A stretch of 64,000 nucleotides of DNA, taken from JAEUHQ01 sp964538915 (GTDB taxonomy: Bacteria; Planctomycetota; UBA1135; UBA2386). The notes under the pieces were generated by a model. The model was not told the DNA's origin. It saw nothing but the letters and a program-made list of their open reading frames with translations, and searched no databases. Positions 38,629-46,721 of the stretch are shown one piece after another (position 1 is the stretch's first letter; every line of letters begins with the position of its first letter). A program made the translations under genes and the position numbers. The DNA lies in assembly GCA_964538915.1 (NCBI GenBank), contig CAZIFB010000018.1, positions 1-64,000 of the forward strand, read 5' to 3'.

Positions 38629-41499
38629 TCAGCGGTTGATCTGGAAGTACTTGAAGAGGTTGAGTCCTTCGGTGCCGTGGTTCTTCAGGGTCGCGAAGTC
38701 GTCGGTGGCGCGGGCGATGCGATAGAACTTGTCCGCGATGTCCTTGAACTTGCTGTCCTTCGCGGCGGCTTGCTTGGCGAACCAGTAGGCCTCCCACTGG
38801 AAGCGGTACCACTCGAGGCTGTACTTCGCGACTTCCTTGCGTTCACCCCACGTGCGGTACTCACCGTAGTACTTCTGGTACGCCTCCGCCGGGCGGTCGA
38901 GGCCGGGGACCTTGGTCGGCGCGCCGGTCTTGCTGAACTCGAACCAGCCGCCGAGTGCGCGGCAGATCTGGCGCTTGATCTCCCACTGCGTGGGGTTCGC
39001 CTTCTCCGCCTCGACCAGCATGGTGTACGCGTCCTGGAAGCGTTGCTGTTGCAGCAACGCCTCGCCGATCTTCGGGCGAACCAGGAGATCGACGGCGTCC
39101 TTCACGCTCTTCGTCTTGTCGTCGCCGTAGAGCGACAGGGTCCGCTGCGCGACTTCGTCGACGCGCTTCCACTCACCGAGCTGCTCGTACTCGAGCATGG
39201 TGCCGATGAGCACGGCGAGCTGCGGCTTGGGCGAGGCCCCGATGTAGTCGCTGCCGAGCGCCACCAGCTTGGCCCGCAGCGCGTTGACCGCCGTGGTGGC
39301 GGTGTTGATCGCGGCGTCGCCCTTGTCCTCCTTGATCGCCTTGTCGACCTCGGCGACCAGCGACTTCACCTGGTTCTGGTACTCGCGGAAGATCTCGGTC
39401 GCGAGGCGCGAGGCCCGAGTCGGATCCTTCTCCTTCAGCTGCGCGTACGCCTCTTCGGCGCGCTCGAGTTGTCCGAGGTCGCAGTGCATGCGGCCGAGGT
39501 ACTCGAGCACGACCGGGAGGTTCGATTCTCCGCCCTTGGCGAAGTTGGTCACGAACCCGCGCGCGCGCTCGATCGCCGTTGGGTACTTCGTGAGGTCCTT
39601 CGTGCGCTTCAGCTCCTCGTTGCCGCGTGCGTCGAAGTAGGCCATGGTCACCTGCGTGTACTCTGCTTCGGCGGCGGAGACTTCGCGCACCTGGGCCTTG
39701 CCGGTGTCCTTCGGGTCGAGCGCGTTCGCCGCGGCCCACGCCGCGTAGTCGGCGAGCACCTTGCGTGCACTGTCGAAGTCGCCGAGGTTGCAATACGCCT
39801 TCGCGATGCGTACCTGCGCCTGCTCGTAGAACAGGAAGTCCGGGGTGATCTTCTTGTACTCCGCGATCGCCTCGACGAACTTCTTCTCCGCGAACTGGTC
39901 GGTCGCGGACTTCCAGAACAGCTTGCTGCCGACGGAAGAACCGCCGTAGTCGCCGACGAGACGGCTCGCGGCGTCGATCGTCGGAGTGAAGAAGGCGTCG
40001 TTCTTGGTCTGGCGCTTCAGCGCCGTGATCGCCCGGTCGAGAACGTCTGCGACATCGGCCGCCTTCTCCTTGTCGTCCTTGGCGAAGTGCTCGAGGCCCT
40101 GCGACAGCGCGAGCACGCTCTCGAGGCTGCGACCGCTGGCGCCGAACGCCTGGCCGAGCATCTGGTAGGCGTCGAGTCCGATCGCCTTCTGCTCCTCGGG
40201 GGTCAGCGCGCCGATCGCCCGCCGCAAGCCCTTCACGGCTTCCTCGTAGTTCTTGTTCTGGTACTCGCCCTTGCCGATTTCGAAGAGCAGCTTGCCGGAG
40301 ACGAGCGAGCTCTGCGCCGCGAGGATGTCGCGCAGCGCCGCTTTTGCCTTCACGCCGACGAAGTCCGCAGGGTGCTTGTCGTTGATGCGCTGCGTCATCG
40401 CGAGCGCGGCGGCGACCTTCTTCGGGTCGCCCGACTCGGCGAGGAAGCGACTCTCCGCGAGCAGCATCAGGTGGCCGTGCTCGTCGCTGACGACGTCGAA
40501 GATGTCCTTGCCCTTCTCGCCGTACGCCTCCATGTCCTTGCGGAACTGGGCGAAGAGCTCGGCGGTGCCGGGAGCGCCCTCCTTGATCATGACCTCGCCG
40601 GTGCGCACGTAGACTTCCTGCATCATCTCGAACAGGAAGGCCGCCATTTCGCCGGACAGGCCGAGTTCGTCGGCCTGCTGCAGCGAGTTGCCGATCGAGA
40701 GCGTGGTGCCCTTGTAACTGTCGATCGCGGCGGGAATGTCACCAGCCACCTCGCGGCACTGCGCGATCTCGAAGAGTCCGCGCAGGCCGAGCGCCGTTTC
40801 TTCGCCGGCTTCGAGGACCATCTCCGACAGGTCGTCGATCGACGCCTGGATCAGCACCCCGCGATCGGCCTTGACCGCGCGCGCCCGCTCGCGCGACAGG
40901 ACGCCGCGTCGCATCCAGAGCACGAGGTACTCGGTGCGCTTCTGATCGTCCGAGATCTGCGGCTTCAGGATCTCCATCACCTTCGTGCAGGCGTCGATCC
41001 CGACCTTGAAGACTTCGGCAGCCTCGTCTTCGAGTTCCTTCACGCGCTCCGGTGCGGTCTCGCGCGCGATCTCGAGTTCCTCGATGAGGAACTGACCGAA
41101 CTCCTGCGACGCATTCGCGAGCGTGCCGCGCGCGCCCATCTGCACTGCGGGATCCGACGACCGCTCGACGAGTTCCTTCGACTTGTCGATCGCCTCCTTG
41201 AACAGCGTGCGCTGCTGCGCGCGGTCGCTCCGTGAGCGGGCGCCGTAGTAGGACACCTCGACGCCGAGCTGCGCGATCTTGTCCTGGTCCGCCGCGCCGC
41301 GGAACTCCGACGCGAGCCGGTCCGCCTCCTCCTTGGCCAGTTCGATGAAACGCATCTCCCGGGCGAGGGCGCGCACGAAGGCGATCTCCCGGTCGAGCTT
41401 CTGCTGCTGCGCGAACGCGAGCGGGGACAACGAACCGAGGGCCAGGATCAGCAGGGGGGCGTTGATGCCGACTCGACGTCGGCTGGCACGGCAGCTCAC
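38629..41499 (-). CDS. large secreted TPR protein
   Basis: 956 residues from GTG 41499, chosen because GGAG lies 7 bases upstream and a signal peptide follows (INAPLLILALGSLSPLAFAQ). The frame is open far upstream but there it overlaps secretin 2. The mature protein is almost entirely helical with many TPR-like units, for example NKNYEEAVKGLRRAIGAL, EKKFVEAIAEYKKITPDF, GQLERAEEAYAQLKEKDP and QQRFQDAYTMLVEAEKANP. It is probably a long periplasmic solenoid that could bridge the inner-membrane ExbBD complex and the secretins (inference). A terminator separates it from secretin 2. Confidence 0.87.
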   Translation of the reverse strand: MSCRASRRRVGINAPLLILALGSLSPLAFAQQQKLDREIAFVRALAREMRFIELAKEEADRLASEFRGAADQDKIAQLGVEVSYYGARSRSDRAQQRTLFKEAIDKSKELVERSSDPAVQMGARGTLANASQEFGQFLIEELEIARETAPERVKELEDEAAEVFKVGIDACTKVMEILKPQISDDQKRTEYLVLWMRRGVLSRERARAVKADRGVLIQASIDDLSEMVLEAGEETALGLRGLFEIAQCREVAGDIPAAIDSYKGTTLSIGNSLQQADELGLSGEMAAFLFEMMQEVYVRTGEVMIKEGAPGTAELFAQFRKDMEAYGEKGKDIFDVVSDEHGHLMLLAESRFLAESGDPKKVAAALAMTQRINDKHPADFVGVKAKAALRDILAAQSSLVSGKLLFEIGKGEYQNKNYEEAVKGLRRAIGALTPEEQKAIGLDAYQMLGQAFGASGRSLESVLALSQGLEHFAKDDKEKAADVADVLDRAITALKRQTKNDAFFTPTIDAASRLVGDYGGSSVGSKLFWKSATDQFAEKKFVEAIAEYKKITPDFLFYEQAQVRIAKAYCNLGDFDSARKVLADYAAWAAANALDPKDTGKAQVREVSAAEAEYTQVTMAYFDARGNEELKRTKDLTKYPTAIERARGFVTNFAKGGESNLPVVLEYLGRMHCDLGQLERAEEAYAQLKEKDPTRASRLATEIFREYQNQVKSLVAEVDKAIKEDKGDAAINTATTAVNALRAKLVALGSDYIGASPKPQLAVLIGTMLEYEQLGEWKRVDEVAQRTLSLYGDDKTKSVKDAVDLLVRPKIGEALLQQQRFQDAYTMLVEAEKANPTQWEIKRQICRALGGWFEFSKTGAPTKVPGLDRPAEAYQKYYGEYRTWGERKEVAKYSLEWYRFQWEAYWFAKQAAAKDSKFKDIADKFYRIARATDDFATLKNHGTEGLNLFKYFQINR

Positions 41500-41623
41500 G
41501 GGCAGACTCCGGGATTCGGGACAGCGTGGGATCGGTCGCACGGGCGCGTCCGGGGAGACGGGGCGTCCGTACACACAGCGCGGCCGGTGGGGCTCCGGGC
41601 GCGCTGCAGAGGGGGAAACGGCG

Positions 41624-41651
41624 AGCATAGCGAAGCGTTCAGTCGATCCAA
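41624..41651 (-). promoter_or_regulatory. candidate promoter of the large TPR gene
   Basis: On the minus strand: TTGGAT, 16 bases, TATGCT, about 125 bases before the GTG start at 41499 and downstream of the secretin 2 terminator. By-eye match only. Confidence 0.3.
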
Positions 41652-41688
41652 CAGCTCGCACGCCGCGCGGGTGGGGGACGGAAACGAC

Positions 41689-41723
41689 CGCGGCCGCCGT
41701 TCCCCGAGGGAAGGGCGGCCGCG
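41689..41723 (-). terminator. hairpin after secretin 2
   Basis: CGCGGCCGCC and TTCCC pair with GGGAA and GGCGGCCGCG around a CGA loop with one G-G mismatch, a 15-base-pair stem. It begins about 50 bases beyond the secretin 2 stop on the minus strand. No U-tract. Confidence 0.55.
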
Positions 41724-41774
41724 CGGCGCCTGCGGACCCCGCTGTCCGCGGGTCGGGATGGGGCGACTCTCGCC

Positions 41775-44465
41775 TCAGCGACCCGTGTTCGCCAGGGCGG
41801 CGGAGATCGCGGCGCCGGTCGGCTCGTGCTCGTCCATCAGCACGATGTTGGCGTGGATCAGGATCAGGATCTTGCGGTTCTGCACCGAGGTCCCGTTGCG
41901 GCTGAACAGCCAGCCGAGGCCGGGCAGGCTGCCGAGCAGCGGCACCGACGAGCGCAGGTTCTGCCGCTCCACGAGGCGCATGCCGCCGAGCATCATCGTT
42001 CCGCCGTCGGGCATCGTGACGGTCGTGCGCACGCGCTGCAGCGTGACTTCGGGCAGCTGGATCGAGATCGGGTTGCCGACGCCGAGGGTCGTCGTGAAGG
42101 TCGGGATCGGCACCTGCAGAGTCATCACCGTCGGCTTCAGCTCCATCGTGATGAAGCGCATGTCCGCGTCGACCACGGGGCGCACGTCGAGTGCGACGCC
42201 GTCGAACACGGTGCCGACCACCGGGTTCGCGACTGCGGCTGCCTGGGCGATTTCGACCTCGAAATCCTTGATGTAGGCGATGTTCCGCAGGAAGTGCATC
42301 TGCGCCTGCGTGTTGTTGTAGACGAGCAGGCGGGGCGCATCGATGTTCTCCTTGCGCTCCTGCTTGCTCACCGCGCGCAGCACGACCTCGACTTCGGTGT
42401 CGTCGAGGAACGCGTACTGCAGCGACAGGCCGCCGGCGTTCGTCAGGCCGCCGTTGCGACCGCCGAGCGTCTGGTTGTAGAGGTTCTCGACGCGCGCCAT
42501 CAGGTCGCCGTCGCCGCCGTTGTCGTAGAAGACGCCCGGCGTCGTGCCGGTGCCGACGATGCCCGGCGACGCGGCGTTCTGCTGGTTCCGCGGGCCGAAG
42601 TCGTCGAAGCCGGCGTTCGAGCGATCGCCCTGCTTCTCGAGGCCGCGACCGGGGACGCCTTGCGATGCCTGGTTGCCGAGACCGCGCAGGTCGATGCCCA
42701 CGTCCTCGAGGAAGCTGTCCTCGACCGTGAGGAAGCGCGCTTCGACGTCGATCTGGATGCCGACGTGGCGCCGCAGTTCGCGGAGGAGGTGGTCGACCGC
42801 GACGTGCGTCTCGCCGTCGGCGCGGATGTAGAGCACGCCGTTCTGCGGCGTGATCGTGAACGGCGCGCCGTCCCACTTGTCCGTCGCGACCGTCGACTTG
42901 ATGAGGTCCACGAGGCGGCCTTCGTCGACCAGCGTCGGCGGCGCTTCTTCTTCCGGCGGCTGGAACACCGGGTTGTCGTCACCCGGCGTCTGCAGGCGCA
43001 GGTTCGGGCCCGGGGTGCCGCGCACGCCCATCACGAGATCCTGCACCTTGTAGTTCTGCAGGCGCAGCGTGCCGATCGCGTTCGTCGGGCTGACCAGGTG
43101 CACCAGCGCGTCCTTCACCTTGTAGGCGACGCCCGTCTGGGCCTGGATCGCGCGCAGTGCGTCACCGACCGAGCGGCGGGTGAGCCGGAACTCGGTGAGC
43201 GTCGTCTGCTCCGCCGGCATCTCTTTGACCTCGGGAGTCACGTAGAACGTGACGCCGGTGAGCTGCCCGTAGTAGGCGGCCCAGTCCTGCACCGTCGCGC
43301 TCGCGAACGTGTGCTCGAGCACCGTCTCGTTGAGGCGCTTCAGCACCTCCTGGTTGTCCGGCGACTCGATCTCGTCGACCGACGTGTACGTCGACGGCTT
43401 GCGCGACGCGACCTCCGACCAGCGCTGCGGGTCGAACACGACCGACGCGGTCTGCGGCACGAGGCTGTGCTGCAGCTCGAGGAAGGTCTTGTTCCACTCC
43501 GTGCGCCAACGTTCACGGCTCGTGTCGAGCGCCTGGTTGTGGCGCGCGCGGTCCGCCAGTTCGCGCAGTTCGAGGGCGACCGGGTTGGCCGGGTCGAGCA
43601 TCAGCGCCTGGTCGACGAGGGCCACCGAGCCGGTGTAGTCGTTGTTCTGGAAGCGGACGTTCGCCTGCTCGAGCAGGCGCGTGACCTTGCCTTCGCGCTG
43701 GATCTCACCCTCGCGACGGATGCGGTCGATCTCCGCCTGCGACTTCATCGTCAGGCTGTCGAGCGCGGCCTTCTCGGCCTTGGCCTTCTGCTCGCGGGCG
43801 TCGGCGAGTGCGGCCTCGGTCTCCTTGCGCAAGGTTTCGTTCGCCTGCACGTAGATCGAGAAGCGCATCGTCGTGGCGGCGCGCTCGAATGCGTCGATCG
43901 CGCGGCCGTAGTTGCCCTGCGACATGAACGCGCGGCCTTCCTGCATGTCGCGCTCGACGATCGCACGTTCGCGCTCGAGCTTGATGCGCTCGAGAAGGAC
44001 CGTCTCCGTCACGCCCTGGCGACCGGTTTCGCCTTCGCCCAGCGAGTCGCCGAGGATCTGGTTGCAGCGCTGCAGGATGTCGCGCGCTTCCTTGTTGTCG
44101 TTGTCGAGTTCGAGCGCGTAGGCGGCTTCGTTGCGCGCATCCTCGAAGAGGCGCAGGTCGAGCGACGCCCGCGCGTTCTCGACCGCCTTGCGGACGATCG
44201 CGGCGCGGTCGCCGGGGCCCTGACCCTGCGGATCCTGGCCTTGCCGCCGCGCACTCGCGTCGACCGGCGTGCCGCGCCGATCACCGGTTGCGGAGCGAGC
44301 AGGTCCGCGTTCGTTCGTCGGCGCCGAACTCGTCATCGGGGCGCCGTCGTTGGCGTTCTTGTCGAACTCCGAGACGTTCTCGGACGGCGTACCCGAACAC
44401 GCTGCGAGGGCCAGCAGGGACGATGCACACAAGCCGCGCAAGCGCAGGGTCTGAACCTTGATCAT
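41775..44465 (-). CDS. TPR-containing lipoprotein secretin (secretin 2)
   Basis: 896 residues. A lipobox LAAC gives Cys23 as the lipid anchor, followed by a ~40-residue polar linker. Helical repeats with coiled-coil character run to about 330 (RLFEDARNEAAYALELDNDNKEA, GNYGRAIDAFERAATTM, NNDYTGSVALVDQALMLDPANP). N0/N1-type domains follow (VQDWAAYYGQLTGVTFYVTP, GDALRAIQAQTGVAYKV), then an Asp/Gly insert around DNGGDGD and the secretin barrel with MPDGGTMMLGG. Domain order and insert match secretin 1, so the two are paralogues, possibly forming separate or mixed rings. It is the first gene of the minus-strand block. Confidence 0.92.
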   Translation of the reverse strand: MIKVQTLRLRGLCASSLLALAACSGTPSENVSEFDKNANDGAPMTSSAPTNERGPARSATGDRRGTPVDASARRQGQDPQGQGPGDRAAIVRKAVENARASLDLRLFEDARNEAAYALELDNDNKEARDILQRCNQILGDSLGEGETGRQGVTETVLLERIKLERERAIVERDMQEGRAFMSQGNYGRAIDAFERAATTMRFSIYVQANETLRKETEAALADAREQKAKAEKAALDSLTMKSQAEIDRIRREGEIQREGKVTRLLEQANVRFQNNDYTGSVALVDQALMLDPANPVALELRELADRARHNQALDTSRERWRTEWNKTFLELQHSLVPQTASVVFDPQRWSEVASRKPSTYTSVDEIESPDNQEVLKRLNETVLEHTFASATVQDWAAYYGQLTGVTFYVTPEVKEMPAEQTTLTEFRLTRRSVGDALRAIQAQTGVAYKVKDALVHLVSPTNAIGTLRLQNYKVQDLVMGVRGTPGPNLRLQTPGDDNPVFQPPEEEAPPTLVDEGRLVDLIKSTVATDKWDGAPFTITPQNGVLYIRADGETHVAVDHLLRELRRHVGIQIDVEARFLTVEDSFLEDVGIDLRGLGNQASQGVPGRGLEKQGDRSNAGFDDFGPRNQQNAASPGIVGTGTTPGVFYDNGGDGDLMARVENLYNQTLGGRNGGLTNAGGLSLQYAFLDDTEVEVVLRAVSKQERKENIDAPRLLVYNNTQAQMHFLRNIAYIKDFEVEIAQAAAVANPVVGTVFDGVALDVRPVVDADMRFITMELKPTVMTLQVPIPTFTTTLGVGNPISIQLPEVTLQRVRTTVTMPDGGTMMLGGMRLVERQNLRSSVPLLGSLPGLGWLFSRNGTSVQNRKILILIHANIVLMDEHEPTGAAISAALANTGR

Positions 44466-44646
44466 GCTGTGGGAGCCTGGATAGGCGAGCTAGCGGGAGG
44501 AGGGGGGCTGCCAGTTCGAGAGGCCTCGGTCTCGAAGTCCACGGCGTTCCTGCATGCCACAGGACATGCGCTGAGAGGACGGCGAGAGCGGCGGGTCCGG
44601 ACGAAATCCCGCGATCCGGGGAGAAGCGGAACGCGAGAGTCGGCGG

Positions 44647-44675
44647 ACGGTAGCGAGGCCTTGCGCGAGGGTCAA
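44647..44675 (-). promoter_or_regulatory. candidate promoter of secretin 2
   Basis: On the minus strand: TTGACC, 17 bases, TACCGT, about 180 bases before the secretin 2 start and overlapping the end of the upstream glycosylase gene. The -35 box matches TTGACA in five of six bases. The same TACCGT with 17-base spacing occurs at 49574-49602. Confidence 0.4.
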
Positions 44676-45532
44676 GGATGGTTCGGCCCTGGCTTTCCGG
44701 GCACTTCGGGCAGTCCGAGCAGGCGGTTCACCCGCTTGATGTCGTCCCACGTCTCGCGCTTGTGCGAGGGGTCGCGCAGCAGGTAGGCGGGGTGCCAGGT
44801 GACGATCACCGGGGTCCCGTGGAAGTCGAGTGTCTGGCCCCGGAGGGCCCGGGTCGGCGCGCTGGTTCCGAGCAGGTTCTGGGCGGCGACCCGGCCGAGG
44901 CACACGATCACTTCCGGCTTCAGGATCTCGATCTGCCGCCGCAGGAAGGGCAGGCAGGCGGCGACTTCGTCGGGCTCCGGCTCGCGGTTGTTCGGCGGCC
45001 GGCACTTGTTGACGTTCGCGATGTAGACGTCGGCGCGCGCCATTCCCATTGCGCCCGCGATGATCTTGTCCAGGAGCTGGCCCGCCGGCCCCACGAACGG
45101 CCGCCCTGTCTTGTCTTCCTGCATGCCGGGCGCTTCGCCGACGAAGAGCACTCGCGGCGTCGGGTTGCCTTCGCCGAACACGACGCACGTCCGTCCGGTG
45201 TGGAGCTTGCACCGGGTGCACGGCATGACCTCGGCGCGCAGCGCCTGGAGCGGTTCCGCGGCAACGGCGGCGGCCGGTGGGGCGACGGGGCCCGCCACGG
45301 GTGGTACTGCGCGGGGCGCGGGCGGCGGCGTCGCCATCGGTGGCGCTGGCACAGGCCGTGGCCGGGGCAACGGCGGGGGCGACGGCTGGGGCGGAGGAAG
45401 CGGGCGCCCCTTCGGCGTTGGGGCGCCCGCATCCGGCGCCCGTTCGGCCCGCGCGACCGGCACATGCATGTCGCTGCCGTACGCTGCGGCGAGCCGCTCG
45501 AGGTGCTGCAGCAACGGGTCGGGCGCGGTCAC
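44672..45532 (-). CDS. family 4 uracil-DNA glycosylase with a proline-rich N-terminal extension
   Basis: 286 residues from GTG 45532. The first ~95 residues include a long Pro/Ala-rich stretch. The catalytic domain has the iron-sulfur cysteines (CTRC near 105-108, later in NKCRPP and AACLPF), motif GEAPGMQEDKTGRPFVG and the HPAYLLR motif. Family 4 enzymes remove uracil from DNA and carry a 4Fe-4S cluster. The Pro-rich arm is unusual in length and may tether the enzyme to a partner such as a clamp or polymerase (inference). It is followed by the probable promoter of secretin 2. Confidence 0.93.
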   Translation of the reverse strand: MTAPDPLLQHLERLAAAYGSDMHVPVARAERAPDAGAPTPKGRPLPPPQPSPPPLPRPRPVPAPPMATPPPAPRAVPPVAGPVAPPAAAVAAEPLQALRAEVMPCTRCKLHTGRTCVVFGEGNPTPRVLFVGEAPGMQEDKTGRPFVGPAGQLLDKIIAGAMGMARADVYIANVNKCRPPNNREPEPDEVAACLPFLRRQIEILKPEVIVCLGRVAAQNLLGTSAPTRALRGQTLDFHGTPVIVTWHPAYLLRDPSHKRETWDDIKRVNRLLGLPEVPGKPGPNHP

Positions 45533-45541
45533 GGCGCGGTT

Positions 45542-46519
45542 CTAGCCGTGGCGCGGATCCGCGGCCATCGGGTAGTCGGGCCTTCGCGGGAAGAGACCGT
45601 AGCTGTGCGCGAGGCTCGCCCGCGCTCCGAGTGCGAACACGGAGTGCCAGGCGACACGGTCGACGCTCTGCGACGGCAGCGCGATGCTGTCGCCGGCGCG
45701 CAGCACGAACAACGCGCCGCGTGCCGCGAGTTCGGCACAGAACGCGGCGTCGCGGTTCAGCACCCGCCAGAGCCGTTCGTCCGTGCCCGCGTCGAGCGCT
45801 TCCATCGCCGCGCGCTTCGTCTTGCGCGCGCCGACCCGGACGATCAGCCCGGCGAGGCGCTCCTTCGGCAACGAGAGCCAGGCGGTGTGCCCCTCGAGCT
45901 GGCTGAATATCACGCCGATCTGGCCCGGTTCGGCATCGTGGTGGAACACGGCGCCGCCGTCGGGCGCGTTGTTGTAGACGATGCGCTCCGACAGGCGGTG
46001 CGGTCGCACGATCATCGCATCGAGCATGCGGCGCAGCGGCTCGCACCGCAGTACGGCCGCGCACTCCGGGAACATGCGGTGCGCGAAGCGGTCGACCCAG
46101 CTCGCGGTGAGATCCGTCGCGCGCATCCACTCCTCGATCTGCTCCTTGCCCGCGGAGAAACGGATGCGCAGCGACACGTCGGACTCGTCGTTCGCGATCC
46201 ACGCGAGCTTCGCCCAGACATCCTCGGCCTCCACGAGCCCGCCCGGCTCCGCGTCGACGAAGACGCGCTCGACTTCGCGCGGATCGCTGCGGTCCTTCGT
46301 GCTGCCGGCGTACCGCAGGTCGGGATCGTCGCCGACACGGCGTTCGACCTCGTCGAGGAAGCGTCCTCCGCGTCGCAGGCGGGCGAACATGCGGAGCGAC
46401 GCCCTTATCGCGCGTTCGTGGCGCGCCGGCGCATCGCCGAGGACGCCGGGGAAGAAGACCGGTTCGCTGCGATCCCAGCGGCGCTTCGCGTCGGCGATCG
46501 AAGGCATCGTGCGATCCAT
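45542..46519 (-). CDS. putative cupin/2-oxoglutarate Fe(II) oxygenase-like protein
   Basis: 325 residues from ATG 46519; ATG 46507 is also possible, and the frame is open to 46798 without coding character. The centre reads NNAPDGGAVFHHDAEPGQIGVIFSQLEGHTAWL, with an HxD pair (HHDAE), and the later DRVAWHSVFALG offers a second His, the arrangement of a JmjC/cupin_8-type iron site. The N-terminal KRRWDRSEPVFFPGVL resembles the opening of such proteins. If correct it would hydroxylate a protein or small molecule. The assignment rests on motif spacing only. It is divergent from the TMTC-like gene, and lies 9 bases upstream of the glycosylase in the same direction. Confidence 0.6.
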   Translation of the reverse strand: MDRTMPSIADAKRRWDRSEPVFFPGVLGDAPARHERAIRASLRMFARLRRGGRFLDEVERRVGDDPDLRYAGSTKDRSDPREVERVFVDAEPGGLVEAEDVWAKLAWIANDESDVSLRIRFSAGKEQIEEWMRATDLTASWVDRFAHRMFPECAAVLRCEPLRRMLDAMIVRPHRLSERIVYNNAPDGGAVFHHDAEPGQIGVIFSQLEGHTAWLSLPKERLAGLIVRVGARKTKRAAMEALDAGTDERLWRVLNRDAAFCAELAARGALFVLRAGDSIALPSQSVDRVAWHSVFALGARASLAHSYGLFPRRPDYPMAADPRHG

Positions 46520-46721
46520 TGCGACGACGAAGCCCAGGTCGGCGCCGCGGCGGCGCAGCGGCCAGACGTCGCGATCGCGGCGACGCAGTGCGCCGACGAC
46601 GGCGTCCGATCCGGGGCGCAGATGGCGGGCGGCGAACACGGCGCGACAGCGTGCCGCGGCGGCCTGGCGGCGCAAGGGCAGTGGCGTCCCTTCGCCGGTG
46701 GCGTACGCTCTTCGGCCCGCG

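Noticed and set aside
41500..42876. Upstream extension of the large TPR gene frame (to 1415 codons)
   Set aside because: It overlaps secretin 2, has no domain character, and a GTG with good Shine-Dalgarno spacing and signal peptide exists at 41499.
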